DNA of 40,373 nucleotides from Verrucomicrobiota bacterium (lineage in GTDB: Bacteria > Verrucomicrobiota > Verrucomicrobiae > Limisphaerales > UBA11358). The notes beneath the pieces were generated by a model. That model saw only the letters and a list, made by a program, of their open reading frames with translations, searched no databases and was not told where the DNA came from. This document shows positions 1 through 8,253 of this stretch, one piece after another (positions within the stretch are counted from its first letter, which is position 1; the number at the start of each line of letters is the position of its first letter). Made by a program: the position numbers and the translations under genes. Location: assembly GCA_014860005.1 (NCBI GenBank), contig JACZKP010000062.1, forward strand, positions 1 to 40,373, given 5' to 3'.

Positions 1-96
1 TACAAATATTACGCCACGAGTTTCGGTCAACGCCTACTGTTGGCGGGCTTGAAACTCAAAGAACATTTGCTGCTGCCGGCGTTGGCTGCCGCCTGA
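1..96 (+). CDS. 3' end of an unidentified protein (window-truncated)
   Basis: Frame 1 is open from the window edge to a TGA at 94-96 and gives a 31-residue C-terminus with the pattern YYATxxGQRLLLAxLKLKEHLLLPALA. This looks like the last winged-helix-like segment of a DNA-binding or transposase/recombinase-type protein, a tail I associate with Verrucomicrobia and Planctomycetes proteins. That recognition is from memory and cannot be confirmed from so short a piece. It overlaps, on the opposite strand, the last codons of the anchored protein that ends at 34, so the two genes converge and overlap tail to tail. Confidence 0.4.
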   Translation, partial: YKYYATSFGQRLLLAGLKLKEHLLLPALAAA

Positions 97-1125
97 AAAT
101 GTTGCGCACTTTGCACGACATTTTCTCATAAAGGGACTAAGAAACGCAAAAGCAACTGAAATAATCACGAACAGGACGGTAGCGAGCCACCTTCCTGTGC
201 TTGCGGGCTGTACCACTCTAGCTGCAGCGCTCGTTCCCGCGCGGGGAATCTCAATTAGATTGGTTCCTTTGCGAATATATAATCTATCTTGGTCCAGCAA
301 TCCTTCTCTCGCCTGCGCATACAACTCGAATGGAGATAGACTCGGATATAACACATTTGTTCCGGCCGCCAGAATCTCAAATTCGGACGGCTTGTTTGTT
401 ACTTGCCCATGCACGTACCATGACCTCAAGCGCAATGGCACATACCCACCGGCGGAGAAAGGTTGCAGCCACACTTGGTGTAAATACGAGATTGGAATAT
501 CCATTCCACCTAATTCATACGAATAGAAAACCTCTAGCGGTTCTTCCCCGCGCCATGCTATTCCCCTGATAGGCACGTTTCCTCTGGGTGTTACGTACGA
601 ACCGGAAAGCCGCCTATCATCGTTAAGGGTTATAGTGCTGAAGCTCTTTAGGTCTAGTCCCCGCCCCATAATCTGATCGAACAACGCACGCGCCGATATC
701 CGCCCACCACTGCTATCCAACAGTTCTTGGTACATTTTCCCAGGTCTACCGTATATGACTAACTTATTGTTTCGGTAATCCCAGTTTGTGCGGTTTATCG
801 AACCTACGGCAATGTAGGGGGGACTTCTGGAGAGGTGCCCGTTATCTAATGTAGCCAACGGTCCCGTCTCGGCGAGAAAACTATCGGCTGTCCATGAAAA
901 GACAGTGGCTAGTTGTATGGCTCGACTCCCGTGCGTTGGAATCACCACATCCAGATCGGTGCTCCTTACAATCACATAACCATTACAGCTGCCGAAGTAT
1001 GGAACCGACAGAAAGGCATCGAAAACGTCCGCTTTTTCTGACTTGGCGACCAATGGATACGATGCCATACATGCGACCGTGAGCCATGTACACCCGGAGC
1101 ACAGGCTGCACAAGAACCGCTTCAT
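34..1125 (-). CDS. Secreted protein with C-terminal membrane anchor (cassette protein 1)
   Basis: Function is unknown. I take the ATG at 1125, which has an AGGA-like ribosome site; an in-frame start at 1188 would overlap the MauE gene. The product is 363 residues: a signal peptide (basic MKR start, then a hydrophobic stretch), a globular extracytoplasmic region, one hydrophobic helix near residues 315-335 and a basic Cys/Arg/Lys tail. Segments such as YSYEL, PLRLR and SEFEILAAG resemble YRVSYEF, PSRIKV and SEYEIITAS of the protein at 2149-3243, so the two look like distant paralogues. It follows the MauE gene by 25 bases, the same order as in the fused gene at 6697-8247. The last 20 or so residues read antisense through the end of a plus-strand ORF, so the original stop may have been lost. 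The region is visibly more AT-rich than the polysaccharide locus. Confidence 0.75.
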   Translation of the reverse strand: MKRFLCSLCSGCTWLTVACMASYPLVAKSEKADVFDAFLSVPYFGSCNGYVIVRSTDLDVVIPTHGSRAIQLATVFSWTADSFLAETGPLATLDNGHLSRSPPYIAVGSINRTNWDYRNNKLVIYGRPGKMYQELLDSSGGRISARALFDQIMGRGLDLKSFSTITLNDDRRLSGSYVTPRGNVPIRGIAWRGEEPLEVFYSYELGGMDIPISYLHQVWLQPFSAGGYVPLRLRSWYVHGQVTNKPSEFEILAAGTNVLYPSLSPFELYAQAREGLLDQDRLYIRKGTNLIEIPRAGTSAAARVVQPASTGRWLATVLFVIISVAFAFLSPFMRKCRAKCATFSGGSQRRQQQMFFEFQARQQ

Positions 1126-1150
1126 TGTTCTCGTCCTTGACTTAAATGCT

Positions 1151-1690
1151 TTAGTCAACTGCATCAGATAAAGTAAAAGTAGACCCACGGCTTAACGCGC
1201 GTGCTTGTTTCTGCCGATGCTTCCATTCCCAAATCAGCAAGCCGTAACTGCCGATAAGAAGGTAGGCCAGCAGCATTTTGACCATACTGTCCGCCGTCTG
1301 TGGTGAGATGTGCAATACGCCCGTGATATTGCCGAGACACCCGCACGGCTTCTTCCAGTCCAGCCACCATAACCCAAGCCGATACACCAAAAAGTTCGTG
1401 GCGAGCCACGCCACCAATCCGATCGCCAACGTTTGCCGTTTGCCGAAGAAACAAACCAGAGCAATGGCAATTTCCACCATCCCCACCCCCAGCATCAGGT
1501 GTTTGAACTCCAGCCCGACGATGGGGTCCACCACCGTCAAAAGCTTCACGTCGCCGAACGCGCTCCACACCTTGGCCACACCCGTCAGGCCGAGAATGAC
1601 TCCGGCACTGGAGACGAACCACTTCAGGGCGCTCCCGCTTTCAATGTCCGCCGCAAACGTAACAGGCTGGCTTGATGTCTCACCATTCAT
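1151..1690 (-). CDS. MauE/DoxX-family redox-associated membrane protein
   Basis: The start at 1690 is preceded by a strong GGAGGAA ribosome site; the longer frame to 1738 lacks this support. The 179-residue product has four predicted membrane helices. Family marks are the early segment GLTGVAKVWSAFGD, the VEIAIALVCFFGKR stretch and a WWLDWKKPCGCLGN loop carrying a C-x-C pair. In methylamine dehydrogenase operons MauE is a membrane protein needed, with the thiol-disulfide protein MauD, for maturation of the disulfide-rich small subunit. Here it sits just downstream of a small cysteine-rich secreted protein (1773-2147) and upstream of an anchored protein. The N-terminal part of the gene at 6697-8247 is a clear paralogue (GLWWMDWHHPCNCMGN). 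A role in disulfide exchange is inference. Confidence 0.8.
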   Translation of the reverse strand: MNGETSSQPVTFAADIESGSALKWFVSSAGVILGLTGVAKVWSAFGDVKLLTVVDPIVGLEFKHLMLGVGMVEIAIALVCFFGKRQTLAIGLVAWLATNFLVYRLGLWWLDWKKPCGCLGNITGVLHISPQTADSMVKMLLAYLLIGSYGLLIWEWKHRQKQARALSRGSTFTLSDAVD

Positions 1691-1772
1691 CTGCTTCCTC
1701 CATGATGCGCATTCCAAGACAGAATTGACAAAACACACAGCTAGGCGGTTGCCCTGAGTGGCCCCCTTTCAA

Positions 1773-2147
1773 TCATGCGTGTCCGCAAGTGTCGCCATAG
1801 ATGTAATCGCTCGAAAGATCCTCCTTATACTCCATCTCGTAAATTACACCATTGCAGACCCACGTTAAAACGTAACCGCAGCCCACTAGCCAACTGGAGT
1901 AGCATAGCATTCCAAGAGATTCCGCAGCTGGTATAGCTTGGCTATAATAACCAATAGGTGACGCAGTCGCTGACACCCACTGTCCGTTACAGCTTGCAAC
2001 ATGAGGTCCATACGGCACGCAAGTATAGGTGGCGAGTGAGTAACAATTAAGACATACATGTCCGTGCATCTCTGGAGGTGCCACCACCCACAGTACAAAA
2101 AGGCTGACTGCTGTGATACGTAGTACTTTCTTCATCATATGTTTCAT
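1773..2147 (-). CDS. Small secreted cysteine-rich protein (cassette peptide 1)
   Basis: This 124-residue protein has a basic start, a hydrophobic signal segment and a short mature part with eight cysteines (an even number, compatible with four disulfides). No known family is recognised. The ATG at 2147 lies one base beyond the stop of the anchored protein at 2149-3243, so the two are probably translationally coupled; an ATG at 2138 is also possible. The MauE gene follows about 80 bases downstream. The sequence does not align obviously with the other cysteine-rich proteins in the window; what they share is size, signal peptide, even or near-even cysteine content and position in the cassette. 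Confidence 0.7.
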   Translation of the reverse strand: MKHMMKKVLRITAVSLFVLWVVAPPEMHGHVCLNCYSLATYTCVPYGPHVASCNGQWVSATASPIGYYSQAIPAAESLGMLCYSSWLVGCGYVLTWVCNGVIYEMEYKEDLSSDYIYGDTCGHA

Positions 2148-2148
2148 C

Positions 2149-3243
2149 TTATTCCTTCTGGTGTTGTGTTACTTTTCGTCTGCGCAGTTGGGTGCGACAA
2201 ACTGCGTAAAATAGAAATGCAATTGAGATAGATGCCAAAAGCAACAGTAACGTAACGCGACGCCCCTTCTCGCCGGACTGATAAGGCGCGTTACGCACAA
2301 GGCGGAGGACTTTATTCCCCTTCAGGTTGTCTTCAGCGTACATTGTTGCGTTAGTAAATATAAAACGCTTTGGATTTGTTCCCAGCCAATTAGCATAATC
2401 AAGTTCATCGAAAGTTAACTCCCTTTGACTGAACGACGCGGTGATTATCTCATACTCGGACAGGAGAGTCGGGTTTTGATTTCCAACAAATTCGACTTTG
2501 ATTCTTGATGGAAAAAACACCGGTAACGCACGGTCCCTGTTAAATTCATAACTAACACGGTATAGGTAAAGCTCACCCCCATACGTGTATTTCATCAACA
2601 CTCCCGTGGGTTGACCTTCTGCATCCAGTGCTAGTTCACCGTCAATTGTGGCTCCTATGAGGTTGGAATGGCAATTGAATCTCAGACCTTGCCAATGAAC
2701 TCCGTTATTTCCCAAATCAACGATTCCCAAGTTGAGAGCATCTAGTGCAAGCCCAAGGGCCCGAGTTGCGACTCCCGCCGGCCCACTAACCTTATGCAGC
2801 GGCATACTGAAGCCACTTGAGACTGTCGTAATCACGTCGTTCGAGTTAAGTAAGTGCCAGTAGTTGTCTTGGTATCTGCCTGTGAAAAATCTTACACGGT
2901 AATTATCGTATCCATGCCTGTCCTCAATCAACCTAAACCCCGTTTCGCTCTGATACTTTAAATCAAAAGCCCTGTAGGTGTTTTCATTAACGCCTGCGAT
3001 AGTGCTTTTTTTACCTTTAACCCGGAACTCGAACTTCTCCACCGTGGGCTTCGTATTGACGATTCCTTTGAATTGTTCAAGCGGAAAGGCGAGTCCTGAG
3101 GCTGGATAGAGCAACGCCAAGGCAAAAGCCGCTGAAAGTGGATGAGATTGTGGTGTTGACAAATCTTTTGTCGGCGCGTTGACATCGGCCGCATGAGCCG
3201 CCGCCTGTCTTGAATAAAAGCCATTGCTGCTCTCCCAAAACAT
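2149..3243 (-). CDS. Secreted protein with C-terminal membrane anchor (cassette protein 2)
   Basis: No described family is recognised. The frame is open from 3279 (TTG); I use the ATG at 3243. A TTG at 3162 would place the signal-like hydrophobic stretch (LSAAFALALLYPASGLA) properly at the N-terminus, so the start is uncertain. A soluble, beta-rich-looking region follows, then one hydrophobic helix (TLLLLLASISIAFLFYAV) and an RRRK-rich tail. A helix plus basic tail resembles the layout of C-terminal sorting signals, but no PEP, LPxTG or similar motif precedes it. Parts of the middle resemble the protein at 34-1125. The gene lies directly upstream of the cysteine-rich protein at 1773-2147, one base away, and downstream of an AraC remnant. 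Confidence 0.72.
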   Translation of the reverse strand: MFWESSNGFYSRQAAAHAADVNAPTKDLSTPQSHPLSAAFALALLYPASGLAFPLEQFKGIVNTKPTVEKFEFRVKGKKSTIAGVNENTYRAFDLKYQSETGFRLIEDRHGYDNYRVRFFTGRYQDNYWHLLNSNDVITTVSSGFSMPLHKVSGPAGVATRALGLALDALNLGIVDLGNNGVHWQGLRFNCHSNLIGATIDGELALDAEGQPTGVLMKYTYGGELYLYRVSYEFNRDRALPVFFPSRIKVEFVGNQNPTLLSEYEIITASFSQRELTFDELDYANWLGTNPKRFIFTNATMYAEDNLKGNKVLRLVRNAPYQSGEKGRRVTLLLLLASISIAFLFYAVCRTQLRRRKVTQHQKE

Positions 3244-3299
3244 CCGCACGCTCTTCAAGAATTTACACAATCGGTTCAATTAGTTTCCTAGTTTGACCT

Positions 3300-3456
3300 C
3301 GCTCCCATCAAACCATCTGCCACAGCCAGAAGGCAAAGGAAAATCTGTATGATTTGTCGTCAATAACTAATATGACGACGTCTTCGCACCGCACTATCCC
3401 GTCTTCCGTCTTCCGTGCGCGGCTCGTCGGGTAGCCGGAATATCGTTTGAAAGCCA
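3300..3456 (-). repeat. Dispersed repeat, copy 1 (araC 3' region)
   Basis: This stretch matches 10253-10477 and 14548-14705 by eye. Shared blocks are CATCAAACCA, CCAGAAGGCAAAGGAAA, TGTATGATTTGTCGTCAA, the TCTTCCG heptamer (two copies here at 3402-3415) and GGTAGCCGGAATATCGTTTG. It covers the end of the AraC-type gene and about 10 bases beyond it. The copies have diverged by scattered substitutions. Confidence 0.75.
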
Positions 3457-3547
3457 CGCCGAGAAACAACAGACCCATGAGAACGGTGATAAAACCGGAG
3501 AAATGAAGGCGAGCCAGCGCCCGCGCGGACAATCTGTTCAGAACCAC
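3308..3547 (-). pseudogene. AraC-family remnant joined to a membrane segment
   Basis: The 79-codon frame keeps only the end of an AraC DNA-binding domain (AFKRYSGYP, matching AFKRYFGYP at 10090-10737) and the tail that follows, including KTED and DDKSYRFSFAFW. Everything upstream of AFKR, including the first helix-turn-helix, is replaced by about 31 residues with a hydrophobic helix (FITVLMGLLFLGV) unrelated to AraC. The ATG at 3547 lies 9 bases after the pseudopilin stop. I read this as a deletion or recombination product between a membrane-protein end and an araC copy. It might instead be expressed as a small membrane protein. Confidence 0.6.
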
Positions 3548-3556
3548 AACCGAATG

Positions 3557-4363
3557 TTACTCCGTCCGGGGCACGGCGCGCGACAACCGAATCAAATCCG
3601 GATCCCGCGTGTTGGAATATGAGAGGTTCGTCGGGTTCACATCGGGATCGGGCCGCTCCGTCCGCGTGTCATCGGCGCTGAACTTCGTGTTGTGGCCATT
3701 GAGATAAGGTCCCGTCCACTTCCAGTTCTCCGCATGGCCATCCATGAACGAGAGGTTGCAACTCTGGCCATGCCGGCTGGCGGGCAAATTCCAGTAATTA
3801 TTGGCAATGGGCGCTTCATGGACGCCGAACGCCCCGTTGTCAATGCTGACGGCGTTCTCGTCAATGAAGACGAACACCTGGGACGGTTGTTTGACTTGCG
3901 TCAACCGCTTGGGGCCGGGCTTCGCATTGCAGTTGAGCCAGACTGAGATGGCGTAACTCCGGTTGTGCGGCACCCGCGCGCCGGCCGGATCCTGCACAAA
4001 GGCTTTGCTGCCAGGGCAACGATACGTCAGCGGCGACTGCGTTTCCGCATAAAGAACCCCTTCGGTGATGTCTTTGGCATAGGCGGGGGTGTGGCGCTGC
4101 ACATTGCCTTTGATCCAGGCATTTGGCCCGGCCTCGTTGTAGTTCACGGCATTGTCCGCCAGCCGGTCGTTGTTGTTGTCCGCATACATCTGGTACGCGA
4201 GTTGAAGTTGCTTCAAATTGTTCAAGCAGGCAGCGCTGAGGGCCCGGGCCTTCGCCGCGTTCAAGGCCGGCAGCAGCAGCGCGGCGAGAATGGCAATCAC
4301 TGCGATGACCACCAGTAATTCGATCAACGTAAACGCCGGATGGTGGGGTGGCTTGGTTTTCAT
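3557..4363 (-). CDS. Type II secretion/pilin-like protein with H-X9-DG motif
   Basis: The 268-residue product opens with a short basic leader and a class III signal: [20 protein letters not shown], with the prepilin peptidase cut expected before the Phe and Glu5 present. The long hydrophobic helix is followed by an [21 protein letters not shown] segment typical of these pseudopilins. Near the C-terminus [12 protein letters not shown] fits the H-X9-DG signature of the large DUF1559-like/pseudopilin family that is expanded in Verrucomicrobia and Planctomycetes. Such proteins are thought to form or decorate pseudopili; the individual role is unknown. It lies 25 bases downstream of the oligopeptidase gene and may be cotranscribed with it. 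Confidence 0.92.
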   Translation of the reverse strand: MKTKPPHHPAFTLIELLVVIAVIAILAALLLPALNAAKARALSAACLNNLKQLQLAYQMYADNNNDRLADNAVNYNEAGPNAWIKGNVQRHTPAYAKDITEGVLYAETQSPLTYRCPGSKAFVQDPAGARVPHNRSYAISVWLNCNAKPGPKRLTQVKQPSQVFVFIDENAVSIDNGAFGVHEAPIANNYWNLPASRHGQSCNLSFMDGHAENWKWTGPYLNGHNTKFSADDTRTERPDPDVNPTNLSYSNTRDPDLIRLSRAVPRTE

Positions 4364-4388
4364 ATCGTCCGTTCCCGCGTGTTCCAGG

Positions 4389-6263
4389 CTATCTAAGCCG
4401 GTCGAGAAAGAAACGGCCCGCGCGCGTATGCTGCTCCCGCAGTTCGGCCATCTTCCAGTTCATGTGACCGCAATTCGTGTGGACGAGGGAAATCACTTCC
4501 AAATCGTTCGTTCGTGCCCAGGTTTCAAACCGGCGCAGGGAAGGCAGAAACCGATCTTGATCGCCGGAGATAAAGAATAGCGGCGGGATTCGCCGTCCTC
4601 GCCATTCCGGGCTTGCCGACCAGCCCGGCGGATGATCCAGCACGGCGCCGCGCCACATTTCGGGATGCGCCGCCACCAGCCGAAAAGCGAGCGCGCCACC
4701 ATCGCTGTTGCTCGATAAGAAGACGTTCCGTTCATCAATCGGCAACGCCGCGGCAAGCTCGCGACAGACCGCCAAAACATCTTCCATTACTCCATGCAGG
4801 TCCTTCAATTCCGCGTAGGATTTCCCGTAACCGTCGCACCCGCGATAATTGATCGCGACGAAAAAGAACCCGAGATTCGCCAGCAGTTGCGCCTGGGCAT
4901 CGAAAGCTTTTTGAAACTGCCAGCTTGAGGGCGGCAAATAAATGACCGCCGGATACTTCTTCCCGCCGGCTCCGCCCGCCGGCCGCATCGCCGGAGTCGG
5001 TTCCGATTTCGCGGGAAAGAAAACAAAGACAGGAACTTCAACGCCATCGAAGGATTCGATCTTCATTTCCACCGGCTCGACCAGCCGGGCGGCGGCATAG
5101 GGTGTGTCCGTTCCGCGCACCACACACCGCAATTCCCCGCGGTTGAGATCATATTCCCACAAGCCTTGCGGCTCGACCCCTTGCGAGGCTGTGGCGTAAA
5201 CGCGGTTTCCATCGGGCGCGACCATGTAATTCACCACCGCGCCATTCACGAACAGGTTCGTGTGGCGGGACGGGTCGCCGGGACGCAGGGCGAGATAAAA
5301 ATGATTGTCGCGATTGCCCACGTACGCGAAGCCCTTGCCCTGCTCCAACCACTGCCCGTTGTAAGTGTCCTCATCGTTCAATTGCGTCAACTCTCCGCCC
5401 GCCGGCTCGAACTGAAAGACATGCCGCCAGTGGCTGTTGGTCCGGCGCGCGCAAAATAGATACTGCCCCGTCGGGCGGCTGTAGCGAAGCCATTTGATGG
5501 CATCGAACTCGTTGGTCGCAAAACGGCTCACCGGTTGGATCGGCGGATACTTCGGGGCATCAAGCTGGCAGGTTTGAATGTTTCCCTTCTGCACAAAGGC
5601 CGCGGTGCTTTCCGAGGTCAAAACGAAGTCGCTGATGTAATTGTAAACCTTGGTGCGCGTGCGCCGCTCCCAGTCGCCCACAAACTTCTCCGCGTAATTC
5701 TTGCCGATGGGTTTGCTGGCGAAGAAATAGGTGTTCGGCGCCAGCCACGTAAAGGAACCTTCCACCACCGCCATGTTTGTCGTGATGCGGTCGAAGCGGC
5801 CTGACTCGCAATCCAGGATCGTGAGCCACGTTTCGTTCACGAACTCGCCCTTTTCGCGCGCGACGTCCAGCAGGCCGGGCGCAACCTGCGCAAACGCCAG
5901 ATACCGGTCATCCGGCGACCAGCCAAAAATTTGGCTGACCTGATTCGTCGTCTTAATGCGCGTGACCTCCAGCGTTTGGAGATTCAGCACGAACAGCCGG
6001 CGCCCCTCGTCCACGGCCCGGATGTAGGCCAGATGCTTTCCTGAATGATCCGGCGTCAGGAAGCGGAACAGCGGCTGCGCCGCCGTGATCTCGCCGGCAA
6101 TCCGCTCAAAGGTTTCCTCGGAAATGGGGTGCTGAACAACTCTTCCGCATCCAGTGCAAAGCCCGATGGTGAGCCCAAGACACAGCAGAACAGAATGGCC
6201 CGCACCTGCCGGCATCACGGATGTGGCCGCAATTGGCAATGAGCCGGGAGCGCGGGCGTTCAC
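4389..6263 (-). CDS. Prolyl-oligopeptidase-family (S9) lipoprotein
   Basis: The 624-residue product has an N-terminal beta-propeller-like half (repeated blade motifs such as [13 protein letters not shown]) and a C-terminal alpha/beta hydrolase. The likely catalytic triad is Ser in SSNSDGGA, Asp in SGDQDRF and His in NCGHMNW, in family order. A hydrophobic segment ending LCTGC suggests lipid attachment and export, although the lipobox is not classical. The GTG start at 6263 has a GGAG ribosome site; an ATG at 6215 would give a tidier lipoprotein signal. Family members cleave short peptides or act as esterases. It lies 39 bases downstream of a cysteine-rich protein within the minus-strand run, so a link to those peptides is possible but only positional. 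Confidence 0.88.
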   Translation of the reverse strand: MNARAPGSLPIAATSVMPAGAGHSVLLCLGLTIGLCTGCGRVVQHPISEETFERIAGEITAAQPLFRFLTPDHSGKHLAYIRAVDEGRRLFVLNLQTLEVTRIKTTNQVSQIFGWSPDDRYLAFAQVAPGLLDVAREKGEFVNETWLTILDCESGRFDRITTNMAVVEGSFTWLAPNTYFFASKPIGKNYAEKFVGDWERRTRTKVYNYISDFVLTSESTAAFVQKGNIQTCQLDAPKYPPIQPVSRFATNEFDAIKWLRYSRPTGQYLFCARRTNSHWRHVFQFEPAGGELTQLNDEDTYNGQWLEQGKGFAYVGNRDNHFYLALRPGDPSRHTNLFVNGAVVNYMVAPDGNRVYATASQGVEPQGLWEYDLNRGELRCVVRGTDTPYAAARLVEPVEMKIESFDGVEVPVFVFFPAKSEPTPAMRPAGGAGGKKYPAVIYLPPSSWQFQKAFDAQAQLLANLGFFFVAINYRGCDGYGKSYAELKDLHGVMEDVLAVCRELAAALPIDERNVFLSSNSDGGALAFRLVAAHPEMWRGAVLDHPPGWSASPEWRGRRIPPLFFISGDQDRFLPSLRRFETWARTNDLEVISLVHTNCGHMNWKMAELREQHTRAGRFFLDRLR

Positions 6264-6302
6264 TCTGTGTTCTCCGGCATCTGGCGTTAACAGGCCCGCG
6301 CC

Positions 6303-6683
6303 TCAACCCGGGCAGCCATAACTGTTCACATACACGCATCCAGCCTGGTCCGGCTGTTGCTGGCCTTGGCCGTACGTGCAACTGGACCCCTGGCATGTGC
6401 CGGGATAGTAAATGGTTTTGATGCTGAAGCTGAACCACGTGGAACACCTCCAGTTCGAGGGACCCCCCTCCGGGCAGGTGCCCATGCAAGGATCATAAGT
6501 GAATTTCGAGCAACTGGGATAGGGAGGGCTACAGAAGTTGGCCTCCACCACGCACCCCAACGAGCCAAGCCGGCCACATCCGCTGGCTCCGCATGAATCG
6601 TCCGCGAAAACGCTGCGGTACGGCGATGCGGAAATGAGCGCGACTATTGTGATCAGACATGAGAGTTTGATTCTGGTTTTCAT
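6303..6683 (-). CDS. Small secreted cysteine-rich protein (cassette peptide 2)
   Basis: The 126-residue product has a signal peptide (MKTR start, cut probably after VFA) and a mature part of about 99 residues with twelve cysteines, many glycines, prolines and aromatic residues, and a short GQGQQQ stretch. Such density in an exported protein points to a disulfide-stabilised fold. No known family is recognised. The start lies 13 bases downstream of the fused MauE/anchored gene at 6697-8247, and the oligopeptidase gene follows. The cysteine spacing differs from that of the other three cysteine-rich proteins. Confidence 0.75.
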   Translation of the reverse strand: MKTRIKLSCLITIVALISASPYRSVFADDSCGASGCGRLGSLGCVVEANFCSPPYPSCSKFTYDPCMGTCPEGGPSNWRCSTWFSFSIKTIYYPGTCQGSSCTYGQGQQQPDQAGCVYVNSYGCPG

Positions 6684-6696
6684 AGCGGTTGAACTT

Positions 6697-8247
6697 TCAC
6701 TGTGCTTGTTGTTTTTTCCTTGCCCGCCAAGCGAGCAATGAAAGCGCGAGGGCGCTGGCAGCCATGACCGTCAGCAAGGCTGTGCGCTTGGAGTTGCGAG
6801 CGCCCTTTGTCGGCGTGGCGAATACGCCCGCCGCTTTGAGGCCCGCAAACACATTCCGCGAATAGTCCAAACTTGGCCATTGGTTCAACACGAATTGAAC
6901 CGGAACGTGCGGTGGCTGGCTGGTCAATCTTCGATCCGTGATGTAAGTCTCCGAACTCAGTGCCGGGACCGAAATGGAGGCGTCAGTGTCCGGGATGATG
7001 GAGGTGACCCGGCAAGTCGTCTGGACGGACGGCCTCTTGGAAAAGAATTCTGTCACCTGAAAGGCACCCGCTACCTTCAAGTTCGCCAGGTTTGTCCATG
7101 ATGGCACAGACAGGAACAAATTCGTTTCGCCATCGGCTGACGGTTTCGCCGACTTGTCCGCGGCCTCTCCGCCTCTGGCTGCAACCCAACTGGGAGTCCA
7201 CGCATTGTCCGCCGGCCCGCTCCAATCAGTATAAACCAGGCGGAAATTGTCATGCCGCTCATAATCTTCAGGAGGAAGTCCCAGCCGCGGATGGTATCCC
7301 GGCGCATTGGACCTGAAGAAACAGCCGGCGGCCAGCCCAAGCCACACATGTTGTATCCGCTGGTCAAGCCGCTGCGGAATCGGGCCATTTACCAGTTGGG
7401 CGCGGTCCACGTTTTTCCCTTTGAAATCCGGCGGCGGACTCACCGAATAGAACTCATAGATGGTTGTCCCGTCGAACACGGCCACAAGCTCCTTCACCAC
7501 CAACGGAGGATGCGGGAGCCGGCTGGCTGGTTTGGGCTGTAGCGAAATGCGCCAACGGCAATCGTGAATGACCACACGGAAGGTACCTTCGTTGTTCCAG
7601 GCCGGCGGGCTGTGGGAATACAGTTGGAAGGTTTCGAAGAAGTAGGTGCCCACCACGATGAATTTGCTCTTGCCCATTCCGTCTTCAACCACGGCTGCGC
7701 GTACCATGCCAGCGGTAGCAACGCATAGCACCACGCTTGGAAGAAAGAATCGTGACGCTGGTCGGTACGCGGGCCTTTCATTGCTTCGGCACCGCCTGCG
7801 GCCCTTGCGCCATTGCCAGAGCAGCACCCCATAACTACTGATGAGGAGGTAGGCCAGCACAACCTTCATGATGTGGTCGGCGACATGTGGCGTTATGTGA
7901 AGTGCGTCTGTGAGGTTGCCCATACAATTACAGGGATGATGCCAATCCATCCACCACAAGCCGACACGATAGACTACAAAGTTGGTGGAGATCCACGCCA
8001 CTAACCCGAGCGCCACGTTCCGCCGCTTGCCAAAAAAGCAAACCAAAGCGATACCAATTTCCACAAGCCCAACCAACAGCATCAATTGTCCAAACCTGAT
8101 GCCAATGACCGGATCAACTGCGGCCAGAGATTTGGCACTACCAAACGCACTCCACACTTTGGCGATGCCCGTAATTGCCAGAATCACGGCAGCACTCAAG
8201 AAAGCACAGTTGCAGATTCCGTCGACGCGGCGTGTTTCGTTGTTCAT
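6697..8247 (-). CDS. Fusion: MauE-like membrane domain plus secreted C-terminally anchored protein
   Basis: This single 516-residue frame joins two genes that are separate at 34-1690. Residues 1 to about 150 are MauE/DoxX-like: GITGIAKVWSAFGS, VEIGIALVCFFGKR and GLWWMDWHHPCNCMGN with its C-x-C pair. After a basic linker (RKGRRRCRS) a new hydrophobic segment near residue 170 resembles an internal signal/anchor. The rest is a secreted-type domain with FRVVIHDCRWRI and FDGTTIYEFYS, which match FRLTVSGCKWYIR and FDGENLYYLS of the protein at 12820-13998. It ends in a hydrophobic helix and an RARKK tail. The ATG at 8247 lies 6 bases after the previous stop. The frame is open throughout, so fusion is more likely than sequencing error, though a missed stop/start pair cannot be excluded. 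Confidence 0.82.
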   Translation of the reverse strand: MNNETRRVDGICNCAFLSAAVILAITGIAKVWSAFGSAKSLAAVDPVIGIRFGQLMLLVGLVEIGIALVCFFGKRRNVALGLVAWISTNFVVYRVGLWWMDWHHPCNCMGNLTDALHITPHVADHIMKVVLAYLLISSYGVLLWQWRKGRRRCRSNERPAYRPASRFFLPSVVLCVATAGMVRAAVVEDGMGKSKFIVVGTYFFETFQLYSHSPPAWNNEGTFRVVIHDCRWRISLQPKPASRLPHPPLVVKELVAVFDGTTIYEFYSVSPPPDFKGKNVDRAQLVNGPIPQRLDQRIQHVWLGLAAGCFFRSNAPGYHPRLGLPPEDYERHDNFRLVYTDWSGPADNAWTPSWVAARGGEAADKSAKPSADGETNLFLSVPSWTNLANLKVAGAFQVTEFFSKRPSVQTTCRVTSIIPDTDASISVPALSSETYITDRRLTSQPPHVPVQFVLNQWPSLDYSRNVFAGLKAAGVFATPTKGARNSKRTALLTVMAASALALSLLAWRARKKQQAQ

Positions 8248-8253
8248 CTTCTG

